From Ottelia alismoides (Eukaryota; Streptophyta; Magnoliopsida; Alismatales; Hydrocharitaceae), in assembly GCA_037367405.1 (NCBI GenBank), contig JAZKJV010009793.1:248001-312000 (forward strand): DNA of 64,000 nucleotides, read 5' to 3'. Below the pieces are notes generated by a model, which was not told the origin of the DNA, ran no database searches, and was given only the letters and a program-made list of their open reading frames with translations. How positions within the stretch are numbered: the first letter of the stretch is position 1; each line of letters begins with the position of its first letter. A program made the position numbers and the translations under genes. Below, one piece after another: positions 54,198 to 64,000 of the stretch.

Positions 54198-57100
54198 ATG
54201 TTAGACAACAAAACAGATATTCCATCCCTAGATGCTTTCAAAGGTTCGACACCAATTGTGAAGATGGATGGAGTGAATTATGAACTGTGGGCCATGTAGT
54301 TCATGAGTTTAATGCAATGCAATGGCAAGAAGCACATCCTCACGACAGAGAAGCCACGTGACAAGACTGGGATAAATGCCTCATGGGAGGCAGATGATGC
54401 ATATGTACACGTGTGGCTGTTTGGGACTATTTCCGCAGAGAGAGCCAATGATATTTTAAGTCAGTCTACTACAAAGGCTATGTGGGATATTCTCGCCGCT
54501 ACATACTCACCCACGAAGAATGAATCGAAGATACTGCAGCTCCAGCACGATATCTTCACATCGAAGCAGAATGGCGCCCCCTTCATACCCTCTATAATTC
54601 TTTGAGGGGTATGTTTGAGAAGCTACATGGATACATTCCCTTGACTGCTACGCCGGAGAAGCTCAAAGCATACAGAGACTCTGTGATGATTGGGGTCTTT
54701 CTAGCAGGCCTTAACCCTGAGTATGATGTAGCTCGTGCCTAGATTCTTACTGATGCTACCATACCTCCTATGGAGGGGGCATATCGCAGATTGAGTAAAC
54801 TGTCTATATCCTCTAGTAGTACTTTACAGTCTTAGACATCTTCAACTATGGTTGTGTCACGTGGTAGAGGAAACCCTACACCATATCGTGGTAGGGGAGG
54901 CCCTAACCAGAGCAGGGGAGGGGGTGGCCGACCCTGTTAGCCACGCACTTACTGCAACAGGCCAGGCCACTCTGAGGAAACCTGCTATTCTAAACATGGG
55001 TTCATGCTTCAACTCGAGTTGCAGAAGATTTGACGAGCTTGTGGCACGACTAAGGGAGATTATGCATGTTACTTATGGATCTACCAGCTCTCCTTCGGGA
55101 TCCTCAGATGTAGCTGCCTCAGCATTAGCATCTACGTCAGGTATAGCGTATGCCTTTACTAGTTGTTACAGGGCAGACTTGTCGGAATGGATCATTGATT
55201 CTGGAGCATCCCATCATCTCTGCGGTGACAAAGTTCAGTTTAGTGTTTTTCGTCCGACTCAACCTGGACGGTCTGTTGTGATAGCAGATGGGATACATTC
55301 TCCCATTACTGGTCAGGGGGAGGTACAATTGACTCCCAGAATGAGACTTCATAATGTTCTTTACGCTCCTGATTTTTCTATAAATTTACTATCAATTAGT
55401 CAAATCACCAAAGACCTACATTGTCGTGCCATATTTGATCCATCTGCTCTTGTGTTTCAGAATATACTCATGGGCATGGTGAATGGAGCTGGCTGTGAGC
55501 AAGGGGGGTCTCTACAGATTAGTGCAATCTCCATATGCCGGTGTCTCTTCTCTTCACATCGGATCTGTTTCTCCATATATGTGGTATCTTCGATTTGGTC
55601 ATCTTCCTCTACAAAAGCCGAGTCATGTTCTTCCACAGATTTCTCCTCGCTCTACTTTCTAGTGCGAGGCCTGTCAGCTTGGGAAGCATCATCGGTCCAC
55701 TTTCCAAAGTCATCAAGGTCGAAGTAGTCATAGTCTGTTCGAGTTAATCCATTTTGATATTTGGGGTCCCAGTCGTGTCCCAAATCATCAGGGATACAAG
55801 TTTTATCTTGTTACAATTGATGAGTTTTCGAGATTGTCTTGGGTCTTTCTTCTTAAGAACAAGTCTGAAGCTGGTCCTGTTATTTAGTCTTTTATTAATG
55901 AAATAAGGAACATTTTCAGCAAAAATCAAGTTTATACGTTCAGATAATGCACTGGAATTTTGCACTACTCAGCTTTCTCAATTCCTTAGGTCTCATGGTA
56001 TTGTGCATCAGACGTCTTGTGCATATACTTCCTAACAGAATGGGGTGGCTGAACGAAAACATCGCCATCTTCTGGACGTTACCAGAACCCCTTTGATTAA
56101 GAGTCGTGCTCCTCATTCATACTAGGGAGATGCGGTTCTAACTGCTTGTTATCTGGTCAATCGTATGCCCTCTTCGGTGCTGGGGGAGAAGATCCCATTC
56201 TTGATTGTGTTTTCCAAGAAGGATCTTTTCTCGCTTACACTTCGTGTTTTTGGTTCAGTAGCTTTTGTTCATCAAATGTCTCCTGGTCTTGACAAGCTCT
56301 CTCCCAGAGCTGTCAAATGTGTGTTTGTTGGGTATTCTAAGACCCAAAAGGGATATCGTTGTTTTACCCTTTTCGACGAAGGTACTATGTCATTGCTGAT
56401 GTCACCCTTTTTGAGTCCATTATGTATTTCTCTCCCACAGGTGACAGAGGTCTATATGCCTCTTCCTCCAATCCCCATTACATCTCCACCACCACCTCTG
56501 CCGCCACCTCTACCATCTCCTACTTTCTTTCCGCAGGTTTACCAGCGACGGTCCCATGCTCATGTGCCTCCTCCATTGTCCAGCATGCCCGAGGTATGTA
56601 TTGAACATTTGAATTCTTCTAATGGCACTGGTAATTTGCATGTACAGACTGAGATACAGGATGTCGTAGATACTATATCTTCTATAAATAATGAGGATAT
56701 GGACATACATATTGCTCTACGGAGGCAGAAGCGGGCTTGCACTATGCATCCTCTTGCTTCACATGTTTCCTTGGATCGTCTTTCCAAGGATTTTCAAAGG
56801 TTTGTAGTGTCTTCTGTAGAAATACCACAGACCTATCAGGAGGCGTTGCAGAGTAACCATTGGTGTCTAGCTATGGAGGAGGAGATGGCAGCTTTACGAT
56901 CTCGTGGTACATGGAGCGTTGTACAAGCTCCACCAGGTGCATCTGTGGTTGGCAGCAAGTGGGTGTTTACTGTGAAACACCGAGCAGATGGCACTGTAGA
57001 TAGATATAAGACAAGATTGGTTACTCGAGGGTTCACCCAAACCTATGGGATGGATTACTGGGACACTTTTTCTCCTGTTGCACGTCACTCTACACTACGA

Positions 57101-58367
57101 ATCTCTTGTTGTTTTTGTTGTGGTACGTGACTGCCCGCTTTTTCAATTAGATGTGAAGAATGTGTTCTTGTATGGTGACCTGCAAGAAGAGGTAAACATG
57201 CAGCAGCCACCAGGGTTTGCTGCTGAGGGGAAGTCCAGTATGGTGTGTCGTTTTCATAAGGCCATATATGGTCTTAAGCAGAGTATGACGTCTTGGTTTC
57301 AGAAGCTCTTAGAGTTGACTGAACAAAAGGGGTTCTTCCGATCTTAACAAAAACAAAGTTTGAGGGCTTTTTTTGTTAAGAGAACTCAAAGAGGTACAAT
57401 TGTTGTTATGGTTTATGTTGATGACATCATTGTTACTGGTAGTGATGAACATGGCATTCAGGTAGCTAAGAATTTCCTTGGACAACAGTTTGTGACCAAG
57501 GACCGTCGTACAATATGTTACTTCCTTGGCTTGGAGTTTGCACGGAATCTATAGGGTATGGTTATGACGCAAAGGAAGTATGTCACTGACCTCCTATCTG
57601 AGACGGGTACGACAGGATGCATACCTGCTACTACACCAATGGATCCTAATGCTAGGATCTATGATGATGACTTTGAAGAGGTGGATAAGAGATGGTACAA
57701 AAAGCTGGTGGGAAAGTTGTTATATGTTACTATTACTAGGTCTGATATATCATTTGTTGTGAGTAGAGTCAGCCAGTTTATGGAGCAGCCCAGACATGCT
57801 CACATGGATGCAGTGTGCATGATTTTGAGATACCTGAAATCTTCTCCAGGGACAGGTCTTCTTTTCAGAAGAGATACATCTCTCACAGTTACTGGATGTA
57901 CAGATGCGGATTATACTGGATGTCCCACGGATAGGAAATCTACCTCAGGCTTCATTCTGTTTGTTGGTAGTTCACTGGTCTCATGGCAAAGTAAGAAACA
58001 AACAGTTGTTGCTCGATCCAATGATGAATCAGAATATAGAGCTATGGCCTAATGGAGTACAGAAATGATATGGGTTAAATCCGTTTTGACTGACCTAACT
58101 ATTGAGGTGCCCCTTCCTAAGCACCTCAAATGTGATAATCAAGCAAAACTGTTCATTGTTAACAATCCAATCTTTCATGAGAGAACAAAACACATTGAGG
58201 TAGATTGTCACTACACTCGTGACTTGATCCAGAAGGGGTTGATCTCTACTACTCACGTTACTTCAGGTGATCGGATTGCAGACATGTTTGCCAAAGCACT
58301 AGCGAGGGGTCATTTTCATCGTTGTTGTTCCAAGCTAAGCATGATAGACATATATGCTCCGGCTTGA
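54198..58367 (+). pseudogene. Copia 2 gag-pol remnant
   Basis: Homologous along its length to the Copia 1 frame. Recognisable are gag (ASWEADDAY; WDILAATYSP), protease (WIIDSGASHHLCG, 55189-55227), integrase pieces, reverse transcriptase (GSKWVFTVKHRADGTVDRY; YVDDIIVTG near 57414) and RNase H (ATAESEYRAMA-like SNDESEYRAMA). In-frame stops include 54297, 54740, 54833, 55660, 55885, 56033, 56123, 57552 and 58050; most replace CAA, CAG or TGG in Copia 1. A frameshift lies near 57115. It cannot make functional proteins. Confidence 0.92.
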
Positions 58368-58374
58368 GGGGGAG

Positions 58375-58517
58375 TGTTGAGATTCTTATATCACGTGGTC
58401 TTTATTTATATTTATCTATCTTTCAGATTATCTTATATAATTTTCCATAAAGCTTTTCTCCTATATAAGAGAGCTCTAGGACTTCGTGAAATACAATTTT
58501 TCGTTTCTCCTTTCACA
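58375..58517 (+). repeat. 3' LTR of Copia 2
   Basis: 143 bp, eight substitutions relative to the 5' LTR, six of them transitions. Confidence 0.9.
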
Positions 58518-58625
58518 ACTTCAATAGTTGAGCGACCTATTTTTCGTTTACTTTGGAAACTTACCTCATCCTTCTTTCAACCATGCATTCCCAAATTTTC
58601 ATAATATGGCACATCAGTTTAATAC
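58518..58625 (-). pseudogene. LINE (RTE-type) reverse transcriptase fragment 1
   Basis: The minus strand reads IKLMCHIMKIWECMVERRMR, then VSKVNEK and an RSTIE-like remnant, matching the start of the reverse transcriptase of plant RTE-like LINEs. It is similar to 62024-62310; the following 58626-58900 also matches 62310-62560, so a LINE segment is present twice. Cut by the end of Copia 2. Confidence 0.65.
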
Positions 58626-58989
58626 TTCCGCCATTTGAACATGTTTAATTAGACAGACAAAAAAATCTAATATAATAAAACCTAAATTTGTTATTAAAAA
58701 TCCTAAATTTGGACCAAATAGATGGATGACAATTCCTAATTTTGCCTTAATTCTTGATTCCATGTTGCATTAACCCCAACCCCACATGCATAACACTTCT
58801 CCGGCCTCAACCCCACCACCACCTCAACCCTCTGCCATTGTTTGCACCAGCGCCAACCCATCCTCCAACAACATCACGACCACCAACCATGTTAAGCACC
58901 CTCAGATTACCATCCTCCACATAATATGTCACCATCTTCCAACTCACTAAAGGTAACTCTGACTCTCCCCCCAGATAAACCAAAATAAT

Positions 58990-59250
58990 CTCTTTATCGA
59001 TGATTGTAGATGACCTCTCACCATTGCTGGAAGTAAATGCAAGAAATGGAAATGATCGAAATAACAAAGAGCTCCATCGCCTTGCGAAGGAATAACCCCC
59101 ACTTCCCTCGAAAAACATGAGGTTCTCCAGTCCGCGAGATTCTGCTCCAACTTCTCCACCAAATGCACCAAGTTTAAGTGACATAGGCTACACCAAACCA
59201 AAGGCAGACCTAAATAGTTGTTCCTACATAACATGTACAAGGTCATATAA
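58990..59250 (-). pseudogene. LINE-like fragment with YLGLPL motif
   Basis: Minus-strand reading gives NNYLGLPLVW, LVHLVEKLEQNLADWRTSC and FSREVGVIPSQGD. This resembles the region after the reverse transcriptase in plant L1-type LINEs, where YLGLPLG is followed by an EK.E.RL..W pattern. Only this segment is recognisable and it is shifted, so the assignment is tentative. Confidence 0.5.
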
Positions 59251-59289
59251 GTCGCGATCTCCCCCTCCTCTAGATCCTTATACAAGATA

Positions 59290-59322
59290 AAGCCTCATCA
59301 TATATATCTTTTATAAGGTTAA
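59290..59322 (-). pseudogene. LINE fragment cut off by the LTR element
   Basis: Minus-strand IKDIYDEALSCIR-like reading follows, in LINE order, the EKAYDSVPREILW segment that lies on the other side of the LTR element (62024-62310). The LTR element therefore inserted into this LINE, as the GTTAA duplication at the joints confirms. Confidence 0.6.
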
Positions 59323-59656
59323 TGTTAGATTATGCGTCATTTATCACGTAAGATGGGTAAATGGATCCTTCCAAGATCCATTAACCACATCCAGAGTTTA
59401 GTCCAACATCTACCAGTTGTGGGACTTGGAGGGTCTGTGGAGGCTATATAAGAAGCCCCAGACCCCCTGTATCAGTGAGAAAGTGCAATGCAACATATGG
59501 CCCTTTGAGAACTTCTCCCATGGTTTCATCTTGCTCCTTAGGAAGTAGAGTCCGCATTAAAATCTCGCGTTCTTCATTTCTTTATTCTATTATCTTTGAT
59601 ACGCTTCCACATTCAAGTTTTCTAACATGGTATCAGAGCATGTTGATTTTCTAACA
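59323..59656 (+). repeat. 5' LTR containing an internal primer-site copy
   Basis: Contains GGCTATATAAGAAGCC (TATA region) and, near its end, TTTTCTAACA followed by TGGTATCAGAGC, then TTTTCTAACA again at the true end. The last 30-odd bases are thus a duplication of the LTR-primer-site junction. Confidence 0.85.
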
Positions 59657-59761
59657 TGGTATGAGAGCAGGTTCGACTCTTGAGGAGTTATTTTTCTTCA
59701 TTTGTTCGAGATACGATTTTGATGTTTAGTTCTTGAAGGTTATTATTGTTCATATATATAC

Positions 59762-60025
59762 GATTCGTTCAAGATCAAGTTCGAGTTCATTTTTTAGGGT
59801 TTCTTGAAACCCTAATTTTCAAGCCATCCAATATCCATATTTGAAGATTATTTTTCGGACTCCTGTGAATTGATTCGAGAGATTACTTTCTTATGATTCG
59901 TTCAAGATCAAGTTCGAGTTCAGTTTCTAAGGTTTCTTGAAAACCTAATTTTCAAGCCATCCAATATCCAGATTTGAAGATTATTTTTTGGACTCCTGTG
60001 AATTGATTCGAGAGATTATTTTCTG
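59762..60025 (+). repeat. 133-bp tandem duplication
   Basis: GATTCGTTCAAGATCAAGTT occurs at 59762 and 59895, and CAAGCCATCCAATATCCA follows in both. Two copies with few differences, in the leader of the non-autonomous LTR element. Confidence 0.9.
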
Positions 60026-61681
60026 AAGATATTGAACCAGAGATCTTGAATTATCAATGCCATTCATGATGGTATTGAACTCCTGTGAATTGATGCAGAC
60101 TGCAAACAAAACATGGCCGAAGTCCAGATTCCATCGCTCATCCAACGTCATCGCTAGAAGACTCGTTCAGATCTGGAGATCCCGATCTCCTTTGCGTAAG
60201 GCGACGACAACCACCAGGCACCAGCCTCGCGCAACACTCCATGCGGTGCGCACTGCGGTTCAGCTTCCTCGATGACCGCCACGACACTCTAGATCGAGTC
60301 TCTTGTTCCATGTGGTGCACGACACACCACCATGCGATGACGCAACTCCACCAGCCGCATCTCATTCGCCCCCCTATAGTATTCTCTTCTAGAGGCGATC
60401 TTCTTCTCTCCCAATCGGCAACAACGACAACAGATGCCCCATCGAGGGGCAGAAGAATGGTTCCCACGATGGGAACCTTAGGAGGCCCAATGGTCCTATT
60501 TTTTAAAAAACGGTTGCTCTTTTTGAGCCCTTTGGGCCGTAATCCAAAAAAAAGGGAAGAGAAGGGAAGATGTTTGGGCCCAAGTGAGCTGAGAGTTTAA
60601 AAAATGCCCTGGGTTATTCGGGCCCGTTATTTGGGTCAAGAGGCTTTGTTTTAAAAGAAAAAAGAAAAGAAAGGTGCGTACAAAAAAACCGTATGCAAAA
60701 AAAAGAGAAAGCCAAAGAAAAAAATGTGAATGACTTATTTGAGAAAAAAAGAAGAGACAACTAAAAAAATGAAATAACCGAGAAAAGGATTAAATTTTTT
60801 GAGAAAGCCGAAAAAATGATTATCGGCTTATGTGATTCATGTTTTCCCCATTCTTTTGTCTTCTTCCAAATTTGTCGATGTCATTGTTTTCCAAGAAGTA
60901 TGGGAGAAAGGGGGATTATTGTGTAGAGTCATAGGTCTGTTCCAGATTCAGGTGTTAGATTCCGGACCAGCCAGATGTTCAGACTTTACAGTTCCATTTC
61001 AGACTCTGCAGATTAGTTTAGAGTCCAAGTTCGAGGCACTCCATCTTTGAGTGACCCATTTTCTTCGAGTTCTCCAGAGAGAGACTTCTTTTCATATGTG
61101 CACGCGTTTGCCATCATTTATCGTGATCCCCATCTTTTATTTTGGTCAGAGTTTTCATGTGTTCCATAGGGACTCCAAAGTAGAGAACTCATTCCCTATG
61201 CCATGTGGGCTAGGGTTTTTATGTGGTTTCATAAAGACTCCAGAGTAGAGATCCCATTCTCTAAGCCAGTATGGGAGAGACCCAATTCTCCGACGAGGAG
61301 ATTTTTCAAACTCCATTCTCCAACGATCGTGGACTCCACAAGTATATCTCCACGGCTTTTCAGTTCGGTCCTTTCAGAGATGGAGCAGGTGTCCATATGA
61401 TGTGGCGGGCCAGAGTTCTCCAGGTGGAGACTCATTTTCAGTTGCAGTGACTCTGATAGGTGCAGTACAAGCACAAGCTCTCCGACGAGGAGATTCAGCT
61501 TGACTCACACTCCAACCTGTTTGTTCCTCCTCACCTGCACGACATGAGAAGCAACGTCCTCGACAACAACCGACAGTTGTGCGCGTTGAGTTGATATTGT
61601 CTATAGTGTCTTGTAATGTGAGTTTGAAAATTATTTCTGTTTGTCTAAGCTAAACACTGCATGCTCCAGCTTGAGGGGGAG
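60026..61681 (+). other. noncoding interior of the LTR element
   Basis: Short GC-rich frames (60100-60470) followed by A-rich sequence and CTCCGACGAGGAGATT-type repeats (61290, 61480). No retroelement or host protein was recognised. Confidence 0.5.
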
Positions 61682-62018
61682 TGTTAGAGTATGCGCCACT
61701 TATCATGTAAGATAGGTAAATGGATCCTTCCAAGATCCATTTACCACATCTAGAGTTTAGTCCCACATCTACCAGTAGTGGGAATTGAAGGGTCTGTGGA
61801 GGCTATATAAGAAGCCTCAGACCCCCTGTATCCAGTGAGAAAGTTCAATGCAACATATGGCCCTTTGAGGCCTTCTCCTGTGGTTTCATCCCACTCCTTA
61901 GGGAGTAGGGTTCCACATTAAAATCCCGTGTTTTCATTTTTTTTATTCTATTATCTCTGATACGCTTCTGCATTCAAGTTTTCTAACATGGTATCAGAGA
62001 CATGTTGATTTTCTAACA
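61682..62018 (+). repeat. 3' LTR of the non-autonomous element
   Basis: Begins TGTTAGAGTATGCG and ends GTTGATTTTCTAACA. Like the 5' LTR it holds an internal TGGTATCAGAGA copy near its end, so the enlarged end is part of the LTR in both copies. Confidence 0.88.
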
Positions 62019-62023
62019 GTTAA

Positions 62024-62310
62024 TGTGCATGATATACGATTTTCTCTTCTCCAAAACTCTCCACAAGATCTCACGTGGAACTGAATCATAAGCTTTCTCC
62101 ATATCAATAAAAATCATATGGAAGTTCTTCCATTAAACACTATAAAACAACATTGTTCTCATAGACAGTGGATAATTTCAATAATTGAGCAACCTGGTAT
62201 GAATCCGAATTGGTTTTCTTTTACTTTAAAAACTTACCTCAACCTTCTTTCGATGACACATTCCTAAATTTTCATACTATGACTCATTAATTTGATACCT
62301 CCATAATTTA
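62024..62310 (-). pseudogene. LINE (RTE-type) reverse transcriptase fragment 2
   Basis: Minus-strand segments IKLMSHSMKI, VIERRLR, KENQFGFIPG and, one frame away, FIDMEKAYDSVPREILWRVL follow the order of the plant RTE-type reverse transcriptase. The last holds the first catalytic aspartate region (F-I-D-x-E-K-A-Y-D). Stops and frameshifts are present. Interrupted at 62023 by the LTR element and continued at 59290-59322. Confidence 0.8.
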
Positions 62311-62732
62311 AACAATTTTGAATGTGTTTAATTAGAAGGGCAAAAAAATCTAATTTTATTATTTATAAAACACAAATTTGGACAAAGTTGACAAATGATG
62401 ATTCCTAATTTTACCTTAATTCTTGATTTCACGTTTCATCGGCCCAACCCCACCCACGTAACACTTCTCCAGCCCCACTCGTACTGCCACCTCAACCCTT
62501 AGCCACTGTCCCCACCAGTGCCAACCACTCCTCCAATGCCAGCATCATGACCACCAAATTCAATCCCCTCCTCCGGTACCAATACCTTCCCCCGTCGCAC
62601 ACTCAAAGTTCAATCCTCATGAGGGTCCGACCACCATCCTCGCTACCACTTCAGCGCATCTCTTCCCCAACGATAACCCTTTCAACGCACGCATCACCCC
62701 TTCCCCAGCTACTCCCTTCGATAACCCCCCAG

Positions 62733-63282
62733 TAATGTCCTGAGCTTAGGCCTCGAGGAAATTGATCATGACAACTTGTTAGGTTCTGGTCAGAACGGAC
62801 CCGTTGACAATCACCCGAAATGCTTAAGTCCAAGTTATCAAATAGTAGTTCTCCACTCATATAACTCCCACATTTTCTGAGTTTCTAATATGTAAATTTT
62901 TTTAGGATTTTACAATCACCCTCACTTTTATTCGTAACGTCCTTATTGCGACATGGCCATCACTTACCCCAGTAACAGTGACGGTCATACGCTTCAGATA
63001 TCCTTTTTCTCCTATCTCTTTGTAGGGTGGCTCCACATGTTGGGTAGCCCTTTCTACTATCAGAGGGAACCTACTCCGATACCATTTGTAATGTTTTGGA
63101 CTTAGGTCCTTGGACAGTTATCAAGGAAAACTAACGCTGGCATTTTGTTAGGTTCAGGTCATAATGGATCGGTTGACGACCACCCAAAATGCTTAAGCAT
63201 CAAGTAGTAGTTCCCCCACAGTTATAACACACTCTCACACTTTTTGAGTTTCTGATGTGGGACTAACTTTGGTGTTGTTACA
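62733..63282 (-). mobile_element. TRIM (terminal-repeat retrotransposon in miniature)
   Basis: Two LTR-like repeats of about 190 bp (62733-62920 and 63087-63282) enclose about 165 bp. On the minus strand the 5' LTR ends CATTACA and is followed by TGGTATCGGAG (63072-63083), a near-match to the initiator-tRNA primer site, and a GAGGGTGA tract precedes the 3' LTR. Total size of about 0.55 kb and no coding capacity fit TRIM elements. A third LTR copy is at 1-203. No clear target duplication. Confidence 0.75.
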
Positions 63283-63718
63283 CCCTCACTCCAGTAGCCC
63301 TGCTGCCCCAACTTCAGCACTCCGCCGTAACGCAACCATGCTCTACTCTCCCTGTTCCACTCAATGTTGTCTCCTCTGCGAGCACGAGCTCCATCGCCAT
63401 CACATGTTCATCTCATTTCCAACCTGCCATGACCCTTCATCGAGACTCCACCACTAGAGAACCCGTTACCGCCTCTCCAAGATTAGTGATGCCACCTGCA
63501 GGGTTGGAGTTTCCAAACCCTAGCTGGATTTGAGGAATTGTCTCCATATGGGTGCTTTTCCCCCAAGAGAATAGTTACAAATATTTCTTGAAAATTTTGT
63601 AAGGGTGCCCCTCACAAAAAACCTCATTACAAAATGGTTAAACTTGGTTGTAAGGTGAATGGGAGAGTTTATTCCAGTCAAGGGGTAAAATAATTACAAC
63701 TAAGCTCCAACAATTACT
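63283..63718. other. no gene recognised
   Basis: C-rich short frames near 63300-63500 similar in style to 62450-62720, then AT-rich sequence up to the next LTR. Confidence 0.4.
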
Positions 63719-64000
63719 GTTGAGATAGTTGTATCTCACGGTTATTGTTGTATCATTTCTATTTTCTTTATGTACCTCTCATGTAATTAAATTAGAACTT
63801 TTCTCCCATATAAGAGATCTATAGGGTCTCATCTATGCTATGAAACTTATTTTTCCCCAACATGGTATTGGAGCAACGATCCTAGACCGGGGTTCCCATA
63901 TCCCACCAACCCTAACTCTAACCCTACACGCGTCCCCCTCCCTCCTGCCGCCGTCGGTGCTGCCCACTCTCTCTCTCTCTTCGTCGGCAATGTCACCCAC
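63719..64000 (+). mobile_element. Copia element 3, 5' LTR and leader, cut by window end
   Basis: The LTR (63719-63862, 144 bp) begins TGTTGAGATAG and ends TTTCCCCAACA. It contains CCCATATAAGAGATCTATAGG, the counterpart of the TATA block in Copia 1 and 2, and is followed by TGGTATTGGAGC (primer site with changes). The leader words CGATCCTAGACCGGGGTTC and CCCTAACTCTAACCCTAC match the Copia 1 leader. The coding part lies outside the window. Confidence 0.88.

Larger units (their letters stand above)
53499..58517 (+). mobile_element. Copia LTR retrotransposon 2, decayed
   Basis: Same lineage as Copia 1. 143-bp LTRs (53499-53641 and 58375-58517) begin TGTTGAGATTC and differ at eight sites. A primer site follows the 5' LTR (TGGTATCAGAAC, with G to A) and GAGGGGGAG precedes the 3' LTR. 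The internal frame is broken by many stops and some shifts. The flanks (AACAT and ACTTC) do not match as a target duplication, so the copy may be recombinant or have lost its flank. It lies upstream of the first visible aspartic proteinase exon, in what would be an intron of that gene. Confidence 0.93.
59323..62018 (+). mobile_element. 2.7-kb non-autonomous LTR retrotransposon
   Basis: LTRs 59323-59656 and 61682-62018 (about 335 bp) both begin TGTTAGA and end TTTTCTAACA. Perfect GTTAA duplications flank the element (59318-59322 and 62019-62023). A primer-site-like TGGTATGAGAGC follows the 5' LTR, and TTGAGGGGGAG precedes the 3' LTR as in the Copia elements. The 2-kb interior has no gag or pol, only short frames, so it must be mobilised in trans. 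The LTRs differ at well over twenty sites, so it is old. It lies inside a LINE remnant. Confidence 0.9.

Noticed and set aside
53494..58522. Target duplication for Copia 2
   Set aside because: The five bases on each side (AACAT and ACTTC) do not match, so none is claimed.

Overview
This is eukaryotic, plant nuclear DNA: introns with GT/AG borders, plant-specific gene families (an AWPM-19-like membrane protein and an aspartic proteinase with the plant-specific insert) and many plant transposable elements. The AT-rich background and Tourist-type MITEs suggest an angiosperm, perhaps a monocot, but the species cannot be fixed from the sequence. Most of the window is mobile DNA; two host genes and one host pseudogene are supported.

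Layout. 1-0.2 kb is the end of a miniature LTR element (TRIM). About 0.6-15.3 kb is a dense cluster of elements lacking transposases. Small near-perfect palindromes (about 370-390 bp) and three large inverted-repeat elements (2.8, 3.0 and 5.6 kb) lie end to end, separated only by pure (TA)n tracts. One copy (9792-10180) landed outside a TA tract and has a perfect 9-bp target duplication, pointing to the Mutator superfamily. 15.3-18.7 kb holds further terminal-repeat elements, one with a TAA duplication. 18946-31574 is a structurally complete 12.6-kb CACTA (En/Spm) transposon with GAA duplications, a TNPD-like gene carrying one nonsense codon, and a ten-exon TNPA-like gene whose frame is open.

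32044-33892 (minus) is a complete four-exon AWPM-19-like gene of 152 codons. Its second intron has been expanded from about 0.15 kb to 1.15 kb by nested MITEs; a related hAT-type MITE lies upstream in opposite orientation. 36.8-38.1 kb is a second copy of a 1.2-kb terminal-repeat element, followed by a polyol/sugar-transporter pseudogene (38.2-38.7 kb). 39839-45216 is a young, nearly intact Copia element whose gag is interrupted by a Tourist-like MITE supplying a single in-frame TGA.

45477-53364 (minus) carries the last nine exons of a phytepsin-type aspartic proteinase. Its introns hold a Mutator-type element with a GC-rich minisatellite core (46083-47288), a truncated Copia element and a foldback MITE. 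The N-terminal exons are not found in the window. Upstream, 53.5-64 kb contains an old decayed Copia copy, LINE fragments, a 2.7-kb non-autonomous LTR element with GTTAA duplications, a TRIM, and the start of a third Copia element.

The host genes are unrelated to one another; what organises the window is repeated transposon insertion, often into introns, TA tracts and other transposons. No tRNA, rRNA or CRISPR feature was recognised.
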